Notes: generated by a model not told the origin, from the letters alone. A stretch of DNA of 64,000 nt from Leucobacter zeae (GCF_016758175.1 NZ_QYAB01000001.1:1013162-1077161), one strand, 5' to 3'; positions 35,137-44,930 are shown, counted from the stretch's first letter. Program-made: numbers and translations.

Positions 35137-35403
35137 TCAGCCGGCCCGGCCGCCGAGCTCGATGCTGCGGCCGACCGGGGGCAGGCCGGCGTGCGCCTGG
35201 AGGTCCATCCGGCGTGCGCCGCAGTCCGCGCAGCGCACGTAGACGCAGACGCCCTCGGAGGTGCGGTGGCGGGACTCCGCGATCCAGCCGTGCTCGTGCG
35301 CGGGCTCGGGCGGAGCGGCGGGCGCCTGGCGTGCGGGAGGAGCGTTGCGCGGGGTACGCGGGACGGGGGACGGGCGGGCCGATCGGTGCGATGAGAACAA
35401 CAT
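35137..35403 (-). CDS. Small Cys-containing protein
   Basis: The 88-residue basic, Pro-rich protein has a conserved-looking core HGWIAESRHRTSEGVCVYVR followed by CADCGARRMDL, a possible zinc knuckle. Start ATG at 35,403. It is divergent from the CGNR gene and overlaps nothing. No function known. Confidence 0.55.
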   Translation of the reverse strand: MLFSSHRSARPSPVPRTPRNAPPARQAPAAPPEPAHEHGWIAESRHRTSEGVCVYVRCADCGARRMDLQAHAGLPPVGRSIELGGRAG

Positions 35404-35428
35404 GTCTCCACTGTGATGTAATGGTGTT

Positions 35429-36007
35429 ATGCATCTCAACCCTTACGGTGAGTACGCCGTGCTGCTCGCCGCGTCGCTCGCGAACGAGCCCGCCCGGAAC
35501 CGCACCGAGATATTCGCGCGCACCCGCGAGTTCGGCATGACCATGGACTTCCCCGAGCTGCCCGACGACGCGGAGCGCGTGGGCGAGGTCGTCGACGCCT
35601 GGCTGGAGGTCGTGGACGCCGACGATCCGTCGGAGCGGGCGCGCATCCTCAACTCGCAGATGGCCGCGGTCGCCGCCTACCCGCGGATGACGGATCACGA
35701 CGGCGAGGGCTGGCACCTGCACTACCGCGACGACATCCGGTCCATGCCCGGTGTCATCTCCGCGGTGGTCTGCGTCGGCACCGCGCTGCACCTGACCGCC
35801 AGGGGCATGCATCGGCTGCACCGCTGCGCCGCGGGGGAGTACCCGGGCGATCCGTGCACGGCCGTGGTCGTCGACGTCACGCGGAACGGGCGTCAGCGCT
35901 ACTGCTCGGTGCGGTGCGCCAACCGGGCGGCCGTGCGCCGGCACCGGGAACGCGCCGGAGGGCGTGCGACGGTGGCTGCCACCGCACCGCACGGGGCCGA
36001 TCGATGA
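35429..36007 (+). CDS. CGNR zinc-finger / ABATE domain protein
   Basis: The 192-residue protein has an N-terminal helical ABATE-like domain. The C-terminal zinc finger reads HRCAAGEY ... YCSVRCANRAAVRRHRER, that is Cys pairs followed by the CxxRCxNR-type basic helix typical of CGNR proteins, regulators linked to stress in actinobacteria. It probably binds DNA. Start follows an AT-richer promoter stretch. Its stop overlaps the next start (ATGA). Confidence 0.85.
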   Translation: MHLNPYGEYAVLLAASLANEPARNRTEIFARTREFGMTMDFPELPDDAERVGEVVDAWLEVVDADDPSERARILNSQMAAVAAYPRMTDHDGEGWHLHYRDDIRSMPGVISAVVCVGTALHLTARGMHRLHRCAAGEYPGDPCTAVVVDVTRNGRQRYCSVRCANRAAVRRHRERAGGRATVAATAPHGADR

Positions 36008-36348
36008 GCGAGGAGGCCGGCCGGCAGCAGGCGATGGAGCAGGTGCGCGGGATCCGGCTCGCCGCACGCGGCCTCGCCGGGGCGATGCATCACGCCTACG
36101 CGACCCCCGAGGGCTCGGTGGAGCGGGCCGCGGCGATGCTCGCCCTCGACGAGCGCATCGCCGACTTCCTCTCGCTGCCGGGCAACTCGCCCGCGGTGGC
36201 GATGCTCGCGGTGGGGCGGATCGCGTTCGAGGTCACCCGCTCGCTCGGCGAGAAGCTCGGGCTCGATCCCGAACGCCTCGCCGCGCAGGTCGACCAGTAC
36301 CTGCTCGCGGCGCAGTTCGGGGAGGAGCGGAGCGGGAGCGGGGCCTGA
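36004..36348 (+). CDS. Hypothetical protein coupled to the CGNR regulator
   Basis: The 114-residue, wholly helical soluble protein shows no recognised family. It includes GIRLAARGLAGAMHHAYATP and a Leu-rich C-terminal half. It is translationally coupled to the CGNR gene by a 4-base overlap, so the two products probably act together. Confidence 0.6.
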   Translation: MSEEAGRQQAMEQVRGIRLAARGLAGAMHHAYATPEGSVERAAAMLALDERIADFLSLPGNSPAVAMLAVGRIAFEVTRSLGEKLGLDPERLAAQVDQYLLAAQFGEERSGSGA

Positions 36349-36403
36349 GCGCTCGCCCCTGCGCCGCTGTCGCTGCCACTGCTCGCGATCTCGAACCGGC
36401 CCG

Positions 36404-36457
36404 CGGAACTCGATTCGGCCCCGATCCCGCGCCTGAACGGGGCCGAATCGAGTTCCG
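36404..36457. repeat. Intergenic hairpin repeat, copy 2
   Basis: A perfect 19-bp stem (36,404-36,422 with 36,439-36,457) has a 16-base loop and the same core CGGAACTCGATTCGGCCCC as copies at 28.5 and 37.8 kb. It lies between convergent genes, with stops at 36,348 and 36,472. Confidence 0.85.
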
Positions 36458-36471
36458 TGCGCCAGTTCCCC

Positions 36472-37632
36472 TCAGGACGCCGGCGGATACAGGGGGTTGT
36501 GCCCGGCTGCGATCCGTTCCTCGGGTCGCACGGGATCGGGCGGCGTTCCCTCGCCGAAGGGAGAGCCGCCGAGGCGCTCGCGGTCGTGCGGGTCGAGCCA
36601 CGTCGAGAGGTCGGGGCCTGCGGGCACGATGCCCGTGGGGTTGATGTCCTCGTGCGTCACGTAGTAGTGGCGCTTGATCTGCACGAAGTCGATCGTGTCC
36701 CCGAATCCCGGCGTCTGGAACAGGTCGCGCGCGTACCCCCAGAGATGATCCATCTCGGTGAGCCGGTTGCGGTTCGTCTTGAAGTGCCCGTGGTACACGG
36801 GATCGAACCGGGCCAGCGTCGTGAAGAGCCGCACGTCGGCCTCGGTGATCGTGCCGCCCATGAGGTACCGGCGGGTGGAGAGGCGGTCCTCGAGCCAGTC
36901 CATCGCCTCCCACAATCGGGCGTACGCCGCGTCGTAGGCGTCCTGGGATCCGGCGAACCCGCAGCGGTAGACGCCGTTGTTCACCTCGGTGAAGACGCGG
37001 GTGATGACGGCCAGCATCTCGTCGAGGCCGCCCGGCTCGCCGCGGCCGGGCAGCAGATCCGGCGCCCCCTCGCGGTGGAAGTCGCGCCACTCCGTCGAGA
37101 AATCGAGTGTGATCTGCGGGTAGTCGTTCGTGACGACCCCGCCGCTCGCGATGTCGACGATGGCGGGCACGGTGATCCCGCGCGGGTATCCGGGGAACCG
37201 TGCGAAGTAGTGCTCCTGGAGCCGTTCGGTGCCGAGCACGGGATCGCGGTCCCCGACGTTCTGGGCCTGCCCCTCGTGGTCGAAGGTCCACGAGCGCACA
37301 TCGTGCACGGGGCCGGGCCTGCCGAGCGAGATCGCGTCCTCGAGGCCGAGCAGGCGGCGCACGATCACCGTGCGGTTCGCCCAGGGGCAGGCGTTCGCGG
37401 CCACGAGGCGATAGCGCCCCGCCTCGACCGGCCAGGCCTGCGCGCCCGAGCTCAACCCGAAGCCGACCGAGCCGACCTGCGAGGGCGGAGGGGCCGGGAG
37501 CGCGCGCACCGCTTCGGGATCGGCGACGATCCGGTCCTCGATGTAGTTCGTGTCCCGGTCGAACTCCGCGCCGCTCGTCACGTACGCTCCGCGGGTCGAG
37601 TACTCGTCCGCTCCGCGCTCGTCGTCGCTCAT
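36472..37632 (-). CDS. Glutathionyl-hydroquinone reductase-like enzyme (YqjG/Ecm4 family)
   Basis: The 386-residue protein of the GST-like xi class has active-site Cys82 in the motif NACPWANR. It reduces thiol-hydroquinone conjugates, releasing quinol. The C-terminal helical GST domain includes EVNNGVYRCGFAGSQDAYD. Actinobacteria use mycothiol rather than glutathione, so the natural conjugate may be a mycothiol one. ATG at 37,632 has GGAAGGCGG upstream. It could detoxify quinones made by aromatic catabolism in this region; that link is inference. Confidence 0.9.
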   Translation of the reverse strand: MSDDERGADEYSTRGAYVTSGAEFDRDTNYIEDRIVADPEAVRALPAPPPSQVGSVGFGLSSGAQAWPVEAGRYRLVAANACPWANRTVIVRRLLGLEDAISLGRPGPVHDVRSWTFDHEGQAQNVGDRDPVLGTERLQEHYFARFPGYPRGITVPAIVDIASGGVVTNDYPQITLDFSTEWRDFHREGAPDLLPGRGEPGGLDEMLAVITRVFTEVNNGVYRCGFAGSQDAYDAAYARLWEAMDWLEDRLSTRRYLMGGTITEADVRLFTTLARFDPVYHGHFKTNRNRLTEMDHLWGYARDLFQTPGFGDTIDFVQIKRHYYVTHEDINPTGIVPAGPDLSTWLDPHDRERLGGSPFGEGTPPDPVRPEERIAAGHNPLYPPAS

Positions 37633-37767
37633 GCCGTCCGCCTTCCGTCGCGCTGTTGCTGTTGCAGCCGTCCGTTCGCGATCGAGTCTACGTGCGGCGT
37701 ATCGGGGTCGGGACGATGCGGCCCCCGGAATCCGCCCGACGATGTCCGGGTTCAGCGCCCCGGCCGA

Positions 37768-37829
37768 CTCACGGAACTCGATCCGGCCCCGTTCATCCGT
37801 CTGAACGGGGCCGAATCGAGTTCCGTGAG
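37768..37829. repeat. Intergenic hairpin repeat, copy 3
   Basis: A 28-bp stem with one G-T pair (37,768-37,795 with 37,802-37,829) has a 6-base loop and shares the GGAACTCGAT-CGGCCCC core with copies 1 and 2. It lies between the stop of the FtsX-type permease and the start of the reductase gene, both minus strand. The rest of 37,633-37,969 has no gene. Confidence 0.85.
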
Positions 37830-37969
37830 AGATTCCGGTGCAGTGGGAGAGGGTCGGGTCGGTGCGGGTCGGTGCGGTGCAGCGGGAGAGGATCGGGCCG
37901 GGGTCGGTGCGGTGGGAGGCCCGGATCGGTGGGGGGCCGGATCGGGCCGGGCCGCGATCGGCTGCGGCG

Positions 37970-39298
37970 TCACTCGCCGCGGGCGGCATCGGTGATGACC
38001 CGGCGCAGCGCGGGGCCCGTCGCCGCAGCGGCCGTTCCCACGAGCAGCAGGCCGAGGGCGAGCACGGCGGCGATCGCGACGACGAAGAGCGGTGCGACCG
38101 CGATCGCGATGCCCACGAGCGGGAACACGAGCACGGTCGCGACCGCCGCTGCCCCGACCACGGCGATGACCGCCGGCAGCGTCGCGCGCAGGCGACGGGC
38201 GCGCAGCGCCGTCGCGAAGGGCACGCCGATGCGGTCCAGCGCGACGTGGAGCGCGCGGTCCTCGAGCACCGCCGCGGTCTGCGCGATGGCGACCTGGCAG
38301 GCGACCACCATGCAGGAGACGGCGACCAGCGCGAGCAGCATGGCCCGGGCGTCGGCGAACAGCAGCAGCTGCTCGCGGGTCATGATCTCCCGGCTCGAGC
38401 TGCGACCGATGGTGTCGAGGTAGCCCAGCAGCGACCCGGCCGGGATCAGCACGAAGGTCGCCAGCGCCAGCGCCGACACGGAGCGCCACGCTGCGCGGGG
38501 GTCGTCGTGCACTCCGCGCGCCGCGATGAGGCGAGCGGGGTCCGAGGTGCGTGCGGCCGAACGTCTCGAGACGCGGGAGATCACGAACGGCCCCGCGACG
38601 CCGAGCACGCCCATGGCCGCGAGTACGACGGCGCCGAGCACCGCGACGACGACGGTCGCGCCCCATCCGGGGGAGACGAGCTGGATCGAGGCGACGGCCG
38701 CGCCGAGCACGCCGACCGCTCCGACCAGCCGCAGCCTGCTCAGCCGTGGCGCATCCTGCCTGAGGCGTACACCGAGCGGGGTGAGTGCGACGCGCCGCAG
38801 ACCGGCGAGGGCGCTGCCCGCGGCAACCGCGACGAGGACGAGCGGGAGCGCAGCGGCACCCCACCAGGGCAGCAGGAGTTCGGCGGGGGAGAGCCGTTCC
38901 CCGTGCACCGGGAGCACGCCCAGCGCGAGCGGCAGCACCAGCGCGAGCCCGCTGCCCGCGGCGACGCCGACCGCTGCGACGATCGTCACCTCGGCAACCG
39001 CGATCCGGCGCACCCGCGACGCGGAGGCTCCCAGGAGCCGCAGCGTCGCGAGCCGCTCGTCGCGGCTGCGCGCGGCGAGTCGCGCGCTCGCCGCACCGAG
39101 CGAGAGGAGCGGCACGACGACGAGGCCGACGGCGAGCACCCGGTATCCGACTTCCGCGGAGTCCACGCGCCAGTACGCCCGGGCGAGGATCGCGACGGCG
39201 AATGCGAGGACCGTGGTGACCGTCGCGGCGACGACCTGGAGCGCCATGATCGCCCCCGAGGCGGATCGCGGCCGGATCAGCAGTGCGGCCGCGGTCAT
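37970..39298 (-). CDS. FtsX-like ABC transporter permease
   Basis: The 442-residue membrane protein has about 8-10 hydrophobic segments. It resembles MacB/FtsX-type permeases, with four helices in each half around extracytoplasmic segments (RLAARSRDERLATLRLLGAS, then ASRVRRIAVAE). It pairs with the ATPase whose gene overlaps it by 4 bases. ATG at 39,298. The pair probably exports or removes a peptide or lipid-acting antibiotic; the divergent NarL-type system is the likely sensor. Confidence 0.85.
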   Translation of the reverse strand: MTAAALLIRPRSASGAIMALQVVAATVTTVLAFAVAILARAYWRVDSAEVGYRVLAVGLVVVPLLSLGAASARLAARSRDERLATLRLLGASASRVRRIAVAEVTIVAAVGVAAGSGLALVLPLALGVLPVHGERLSPAELLLPWWGAAALPLVLVAVAAGSALAGLRRVALTPLGVRLRQDAPRLSRLRLVGAVGVLGAAVASIQLVSPGWGATVVVAVLGAVVLAAMGVLGVAGPFVISRVSRRSAARTSDPARLIAARGVHDDPRAAWRSVSALALATFVLIPAGSLLGYLDTIGRSSSREIMTREQLLLFADARAMLLALVAVSCMVVACQVAIAQTAAVLEDRALHVALDRIGVPFATALRARRLRATLPAVIAVVGAAAVATVLVFPLVGIAIAVAPLFVVAIAAVLALGLLLVGTAAAATGPALRRVITDAARGE

Positions 39299-40050
39299 CG
39301 GGTCGCCGCGCTTTCGGCATCCTGCACGATCAGGCCGTCCTGCAGACGGACGACGCGATCGCATCGCGCGGCGACGCGCTCGTCATGGGTCACGACGAGC
39401 AGCGCGCGGTCCGGCGCTCGTCCGGCCGCCAGCAGCACATCGAGTACGGCGTCGGCCGTACGCGAGTCGAGCGCTCCCGTCGGCTCGTCCGCGAAGACGA
39501 CGCTCGGGCCGGTGACGATCGCGCGGGCGATCGCGACCCGCTGTGCCTGCCCTCCCGAGAGCTGACCGATGCGGCGCGGGCCGAGGTCCGCGAGGCCCAG
39601 TCGCGACAGGCCGTCATCGGCGAGCCGCATCGCCGCGGTTCGTCCGCGACCCGCGAGCAGGAGCGGCAGCGCCACGTTCTCCGCCGCCGTGAGCTCGGGC
39701 AGGAGCAGGCCCTGCTGGAAGACGAAGCCGAAGCGCCGCAGCCGCAGCTCGGAACGCGCGTCGTCGGGGAGGGCCGCGATGTCGTCGAGGCCCGTCGCGC
39801 CCGGCCTGCGCAGGATCACGGTCCCGGTGTCGGCGGCGATGATGCCGGCGAGCACGTGCAGCAGCGTCGACTTGCCCGAGCCGCTCGGACCCATGATCGC
39901 CACGGCCTCGCCCGCGCCGATCGAGAGGTCCGCCCCGGCCAGCGCCCGGGTGGCGCCGTAGGATTTGCCGGCTCCCTCGGCGCGGAGCAGCCAGGGGCGA
40001 CCGGCCGTCGAGTCTCGGCCGGGCGAGGGGCCGGGGGCTGCAGGGTGCAT
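39295..40050 (-). CDS. ABC transporter ATP-binding protein
   Basis: The 251-residue LolD/MacB-class ATPase has Walker A GPSGSGKST, Q-loop FVFQQGLLLPELT, signature LSGGQAQRVAIARAI, Walker B VVFADEPTGALDS and H-loop VVTHDE. All are intact. ATG at 40,050 has GAAAGGAATC upstream. It overlaps the permease gene by 4 bases. Confidence 0.93.
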   Translation of the reverse strand: MHPAAPGPSPGRDSTAGRPWLLRAEGAGKSYGATRALAGADLSIGAGEAVAIMGPSGSGKSTLLHVLAGIIAADTGTVILRRPGATGLDDIAALPDDARSELRLRRFGFVFQQGLLLPELTAAENVALPLLLAGRGRTAAMRLADDGLSRLGLADLGPRRIGQLSGGQAQRVAIARAIVTGPSVVFADEPTGALDSRTADAVLDVLLAAGRAPDRALLVVTHDERVAARCDRVVRLQDGLIVQDAESAATR

Positions 40051-40231
40051 CGGGATTCCTTTCGTCGCGCGGGATCGGCCGAGGCCGTTGTGTACCACGC
40101 TAGGAAGGGCCCAGGGCCCGGCGACACCGCCCCAGGGTGGATCGGTTCGCGGGCCTGCGGGAGAGTCTCCACCCCTGGGTGGTGGCCGAGTCTCCGGCTC
40201 ATGCGAGACGATGGGACGGAGAGGAGGCGCC

Positions 40232-41536
40232 ATGGAGCACCATGCGGCCATGCCGGCGGTGCTCGACGAGCCCCTGCTGCGGCGTCCGGCCATCGTACGG
40301 TGGTTCGCGGCGCGCCCGCGTATCGGCGACATCGCCGTCATCGCCGTGTGCACGGCGCCGACCGCTGCGGCACTGATCGTGGTCCCGCCGCCGCACCTCT
40401 GGCTGGGCGTGCTGTGCGCGCTCGGGGTCGCCGTCGCGCTCTGGTGGCGACGGGAGCATCCGATGGCGGTGCTGCTCGTCGCCGTTGCGCTCGCGACGCT
40501 CAACCCGGTCGCCGCGAACAGTGCGACGCCGGCCTTCTTCGAGAGCGCACTGACGCTGTTCGCGCTCGCCGCACGTTCCCGCCTCCGCATCGCGATCCTC
40601 GGGTACGTGCTGAGCACCCTCGTCGTCATCGGGATGGCGTGGTGCGGACTCCTGCTCGGCATCCGGGAGGAGTGGCCGATGACGCCGCTCCAGCCCGCGG
40701 CGCTCGCAGCGATCGCGTTCGGCGTGGCGGCCCGGGCGGGCGGCGCCAGACGCGACGCACTCGCCGAGCTGGTCGCGCTCCGGGAGGACCGCGCTGCGGC
40801 GGCCGAACGAGCGAGGATCACCGCCGAGATGCACGACGTCGTCGCGCACTCGGTCACGGTCATGGTCTCCCTCGCCGGGGGAGCGGCCGTCGGCTGGGAG
40901 AAGCACCCCGAACGCGCTCGCGCCGCGCTCGCGCAGCTCGGCGTCGTCGGCGGGCGCACGCTCGAGGACATGCAGCGGATCCTGCGGGTGCTGCGCACGC
41001 ACGACCGCGTCCTCGATCGCGACCTCGAGGCCTCGGGGCACAACCTCCCGTCGCTCGACGAGCTCGCCGACACGTTCCGCGCGACGGGTCTCGCGGTGTC
41101 GCTCCGGGTCGCACCGGAGATCGCGGGCGACCGCGCCGACACGGCCGGGCTCGATCCGGCGCTGCGCACGACCGTCTACCGGGTCGTCCAGGAGTCCTTG
41201 ACCAACGTCGTGCGCCACGCGCGCGACGCCACGTTCGTCGAGGTCGAGGTCGACGTGCTGCCGGGCGGCGCTGGCTCGACCGGCGGCGCAGATCCCGATC
41301 CCGATCCCGATGGGTCCCGTCTCGTCGTGACGGTGACGGACAACGGGGCAGGACCCCGCCGGGGCCCGAGCCCGGGCAGCGGAACCGGACTTCGGGCCAT
41401 GCGCGAGCGCGCGCGGGCGTTCGGCGGGGATCTCGATGCCGGACCCGTCCCGTGCTCCGCCGGCGCCCCAGAATCGGGGTGGCGCACGCGCGTCGCGATT
41501 CCGCTCGATGCGCGCGGCGGGAGGAGCGGCGCATGA
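40232..41536 (+). CDS. NarL-type sensor histidine kinase
   Basis: The 434-residue kinase has five to six N-terminal helices (about residues 30-165), the phosphoacceptor HisKA_3 motif EMHDVVAHSVTVMVSLAG and a HATPase domain (SLTNVVRHARDA, VTDNGAGPRRG, GTGLRAMRERA). GAGGAGG lies upstream of ATG. It is coupled to the regulator (ATGA) and divergent from the ABC exporter across 181 bases, so it probably controls that exporter, as in antibiotic-sensing modules. Confidence 0.92.
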   Translation: MEHHAAMPAVLDEPLLRRPAIVRWFAARPRIGDIAVIAVCTAPTAAALIVVPPPHLWLGVLCALGVAVALWWRREHPMAVLLVAVALATLNPVAANSATPAFFESALTLFALAARSRLRIAILGYVLSTLVVIGMAWCGLLLGIREEWPMTPLQPAALAAIAFGVAARAGGARRDALAELVALREDRAAAAERARITAEMHDVVAHSVTVMVSLAGGAAVGWEKHPERARAALAQLGVVGGRTLEDMQRILRVLRTHDRVLDRDLEASGHNLPSLDELADTFRATGLAVSLRVAPEIAGDRADTAGLDPALRTTVYRVVQESLTNVVRHARDATFVEVEVDVLPGGAGSTGGADPDPDPDGSRLVVTVTDNGAGPRRGPSPGSGTGLRAMRERARAFGGDLDAGPVPCSAGAPESGWRTRVAIPLDARGGRSGA

Positions 41537-42291
41537 GCGCGCCGCGCGCCGGCGTCCCGATCCGAGTGGTCGTGGTGGACGACCAGCCGCTCGAGCGGAC
41601 GGGCAACGCGCTGATCCTCGACTCCGATGACGGCATCGAGGTGATCGGCGAGGCCGGGGACGGCGCGGTCGCGGTCGAGCTCATCGACCGCGACCCGCCC
41701 GATGTCGTGCTGATGGACGTGCGGATGCCGGTGATGGACGGGCTCGAGGCGACGCGGATCATCACCGAGAGGCACCCCGGGGTGCGCGTGGTCGTGCTCA
41801 CCACCTTCGACCTCGACGCGTACGCGTTCGGGGCCCTGCGCGCCGGAGCCAGCGCGTTCCTGCTAAAGAGCACGCGGCCCCAGGCGCTCATCGACGCCGT
41901 CCGCACGGTCGCCGAGGGCGATGCGGTCGCCGCGCCGGGCCTGACGTCGCGGTTGATCGAGCACTACCTCGGCTCCGCAGGGGCTCCGGCGCCCGGCGCT
42001 CCGGGCGAGAGCGATCACGCCGGAGACGGCCCAGCGGGCCCAGGTGGCCCGGCGGCCGCCCGCGCGGGCGCCGCTTCCGACCGGCTCGCGGCGCTCGCGG
42101 CTCTCAGCCCGCGCGAGCGGGACGTGTTCACGGCGATCGTGCGCGGGCTGACGAACTCCGAGATCGCCGAGACGCTCTTCGTCGCGCCGTCGACCGTCAA
42201 GTCGCACGTGAACGCGGTCTTCGCCAAGCTCGGCCTGCGCGATCGGGTGCACGCCGTGATCCTCGGGTACGAACTCGGCCTCGCGCCCTGA
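41533..42291 (+). CDS. NarL/LuxR-type response regulator
   Basis: The 252-residue protein has a receiver domain (VVVDDQPLERTGN, phosphoacceptor Asp in DVVLMDVRMP), a Pro/Gly/Ala-rich linker of about 40 residues and a C-terminal LuxR HTH (LSPRERDVFTAIVRGLTNSE, then STVKSHVNAVFAKL). The linker is unusually long. It is partner to the preceding kinase. Confidence 0.93.
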   Translation: MSAPRAGVPIRVVVVDDQPLERTGNALILDSDDGIEVIGEAGDGAVAVELIDRDPPDVVLMDVRMPVMDGLEATRIITERHPGVRVVVLTTFDLDAYAFGALRAGASAFLLKSTRPQALIDAVRTVAEGDAVAAPGLTSRLIEHYLGSAGAPAPGAPGESDHAGDGPAGPGGPAAARAGAASDRLAALAALSPRERDVFTAIVRGLTNSEIAETLFVAPSTVKSHVNAVFAKLGLRDRVHAVILGYELGLAP

Positions 42292-42388
42292 CCCGATGCC
42301 GTCGGCTGCGCAGTGCCGCGCGGTCGACGGCGCGCCGATGCCCCGACTGCCGTGCGCGCTTGCACGGGGCGAGTCGCGGAGCGCGGGG

Positions 42389-44182
42389 CTACTCCCGGCG
42401 CTTGCGCCGCGGGAACAGGCGGTCCCGGGTCTCGCGGGGCAGCTCCTCAGCCGCCTTCGCGACGCCCATCACGATCGCCTGCTGGCGCTTGCTGCTGAGG
42501 CCGTCCCACCAGGTGTCTGCGCTGCGCGGCCCCGACTCGATGGCGTCGTCGTCGGACTCGAGGCCGAACTTCTCGGAGAGGTCCGAGATGAGGGCCTCGC
42601 GCCGCAGCCGATCGGCGCGCCGCACGTTCCGCTGCAGCGCCTTGAAGGTCGCGACGCACATCAGCACCATGATGACGCTGAACGGCAGGGCGATCGTGAT
42701 CGCGAGGGTCTGGATCGCCGACAGACCGCCCGCGAGGAGCAGGGCCGCGGCGAGCGCGGCGGTCGCGAGGGTGAAGAACACGCGGATCCAGTTGCGCGGC
42801 TCCGCGTCGCCCCCCGTCGCGAGCATCGCCATGACGAGCGACCCGGAATCGGAGGAGGTGATGAAGAAGATGGCCGAGAGCACGATCGCGCCCACGACGA
42901 GCAGACCGCCAGCCGGCAGCTGCTCGAGCACCTGGAAGAGCGCCGCGTTCGAGTCGACCGACCCGTCGGTGCCGATCACCGAGGTGTATCCGGAGGGCAG
43001 CGTCATCTCGTTGAAGAGGGCGGTGCCGCCCAGGATCCCGAACCAGACGAAGGTGACGAGCGCGGGCACGAGCGTCACGCCGAGGATGAACTCGCGCACC
43101 GTGCGGCCGCGCGAGATGCGGGCGATGAAGACGCCGACGAAGGGCGCCCAGCTCATCCACCAGCCCCAGTAGAACGTGGACCACGACGCCTGCCACTCCG
43201 CGCCGGCCTCGCCCGCGAATGCGGACGCATCGGTCGACATGCCGAGCCAGTTCTGCAGGTAGTGGCCGATCGACTGCACGAGCTCCTTCGCGATGAACTG
43301 CGTGGGGCCGGCGATGAGGATGAAGAGGAGGAGTCCGCCGGCGAGGACGAGGTTGATGTTCGACAGCCACTTCATGCCGCGGGAGACGCCCGAGAGCACG
43401 GACCACAGCACGAAGCAGGTGACGACCGCGATGATCACGTACTCGATCCAGTGGTTGTCCTCGGGGATGACGCCGAGGGACTGCAGACCCGCGCTGATCT
43501 GGGTGACGCCGAGCCCGAGCGACGTGGCGACGCCGAAGACGGTGCCGACGAGCGCGATCACGTCGATCGTGTGCCCCCAGCCGCCCTGCACCCGCTTCTC
43601 GCCGATGAGCGGCTCGAGCGCCCAGCGGACCGCGAGCGGGCGACCGCGGCGGTGGATCGCGTGGGCGAGGGCGATGCCGACGACCACGTAGATCGCCCAG
43701 GGCTGGAAGCCCCAGTGCAGGAACGTCGTCGCCAGCGCCTCCTGAGCCTGCGCGCCCGGCTGCAGCTGCAGGTCGGCGATCGAGGGCTTCGGGTTCGCGA
43801 AGTGGGTGAGGGGCTCGGTGACGCCGTAGAACACGAGGCCGATGCCCATGCCCGCTGCGAAGAGCAGCGCGAACCAGCTCATGAGCGAGAACTCGGGGGC
43901 GTGCTCGGGCCTGCCGAGCTTGACCCGCCCCATGCGCGAGAACCCGAGGGCCGCGCAGAAGAGGACGAAGCCGAACGAGAGCAGCACGTACCACCAGCTG
44001 AAGTTGCTGACGATGGCGCCCTGCACCGCGCCGATGCCGGCGTTCATGGCGTCCGGGCTGATGAGCGTGGCGACGACGAAGCCGACGACGACGACCGCGG
44101 TCGGCCAGAACACCCACCGCGCGATGCCGTTGGAGGAGGCCCGAACGGGCGGTGCGGGCGGGGTGCTGGGCTCGGAAGTCAC
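42389..44182 (-). CDS. BCCT family betaine/choline/carnitine transporter
   Basis: The 597-residue protein has about 12 helices. BCCT marks are GMGIGLVFYGVTEPL, TFYWGWWMSWAPFVGVFIAR and ISRGRT. It probably takes up glycine betaine, choline or carnitine by Na+ or H+ symport for osmoprotection. The basic/acidic C-terminal extension of about 60 residues may sense osmotic or K+ signals, as in BetP. No adjacent regulator is visible. Confidence 0.93.
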   Translation of the reverse strand: MTSEPSTPPAPPVRASSNGIARWVFWPTAVVVVGFVVATLISPDAMNAGIGAVQGAIVSNFSWWYVLLSFGFVLFCAALGFSRMGRVKLGRPEHAPEFSLMSWFALLFAAGMGIGLVFYGVTEPLTHFANPKPSIADLQLQPGAQAQEALATTFLHWGFQPWAIYVVVGIALAHAIHRRGRPLAVRWALEPLIGEKRVQGGWGHTIDVIALVGTVFGVATSLGLGVTQISAGLQSLGVIPEDNHWIEYVIIAVVTCFVLWSVLSGVSRGMKWLSNINLVLAGGLLLFILIAGPTQFIAKELVQSIGHYLQNWLGMSTDASAFAGEAGAEWQASWSTFYWGWWMSWAPFVGVFIARISRGRTVREFILGVTLVPALVTFVWFGILGGTALFNEMTLPSGYTSVIGTDGSVDSNAALFQVLEQLPAGGLLVVGAIVLSAIFFITSSDSGSLVMAMLATGGDAEPRNWIRVFFTLATAALAAALLLAGGLSAIQTLAITIALPFSVIMVLMCVATFKALQRNVRRADRLRREALISDLSEKFGLESDDDAIESGPRSADTWWDGLSSKRQQAIVMGVAKAAEELPRETRDRLFPRRKRRE

Positions 44183-44237
44183 CTTCCGACGGTATCCAGG
44201 CCGGAAGCGGCTGGCAAGCTCGCGACCGCTTCGGGTG

Positions 44238-44930
44238 CTAGGCGATTGCGGCGACGAGCAGCTCGGCGAGGCGCTCGGGAGCCGAGAACTGGGGCCAGTG
44301 GCCCGAGCCGATCGTGCGCACCTCGGCGTCGCGGATGCGCCCGAACTCCTCGCCGTACGGCCCCCACTGCTCCAGGGCGCGCTCGACCCCCGAACGGTCG
44401 AGGCCGCCCATGAGCAGGGTCACGGGCACGTCGAACCGGCGCGGATCGGCGAGGCGCACGGGATCGCTCGTCGCGCGCGCCGGAACGGAGCGCATGAGCG
44501 CCGACGTGCGCGCCCGCACGGCGGCGTCGAGATCGCGCACGTCCTCGTCCGGGAAGAAGTCCCAGCCCGGGAACGGCACGAGCCCGTCGACGGCGTCGAA
44601 CTCGTTGATCCCGAACCCGTCTGGCGGGGGCACCGTATCCACGAACACGGCGCGGGCGATCCGATCGGGGCGCGCATCGGCAGCGCCCCAGATCACGTTG
44701 CCGCCGCCGGAATGACCCACGAGCACGACGTCGCCCGCTGCGCCGTCGATCTCGTCGACGACGGCGTCGATCCAGTCGCGGATCCCGATGCCGCTCGCCT
44801 CGGTCGCCCGCGCCCCGAGGCCCGGCATCGTTAGCGCGCGCGGCGCGTGCCCGGCGGCGCGCAGCGGGTCGAGCACCGGCTCCCACGAGGCGCCGTCGAG
44901 CCAGAGACCGGGGACGAGGAGGATGTCCAT
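44238..44930 (-). CDS. Alpha/beta hydrolase
   Basis: The 230-residue alpha/beta-fold protein has nucleophile elbow GHSGGG, an acid near the strand after MGGLDRS and the catalytic histidine in GSGHWPQFSAPE. Esterase or lactonase activity is likely. It is divergent from the FMN reductase gene and shares its promoter region with the palindrome at 45,063. Confidence 0.9.
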   Translation of the reverse strand: MDILLVPGLWLDGASWEPVLDPLRAAGHAPRALTMPGLGARATEASGIGIRDWIDAVVDEIDGAAGDVVLVGHSGGGNVIWGAADARPDRIARAVFVDTVPPPDGFGINEFDAVDGLVPFPGWDFFPDEDVRDLDAAVRARTSALMRSVPARATSDPVRLADPRRFDVPVTLLMGGLDRSGVERALEQWGPYGEEFGRIRDAEVRTIGSGHWPQFSAPERLAELLVAAIA

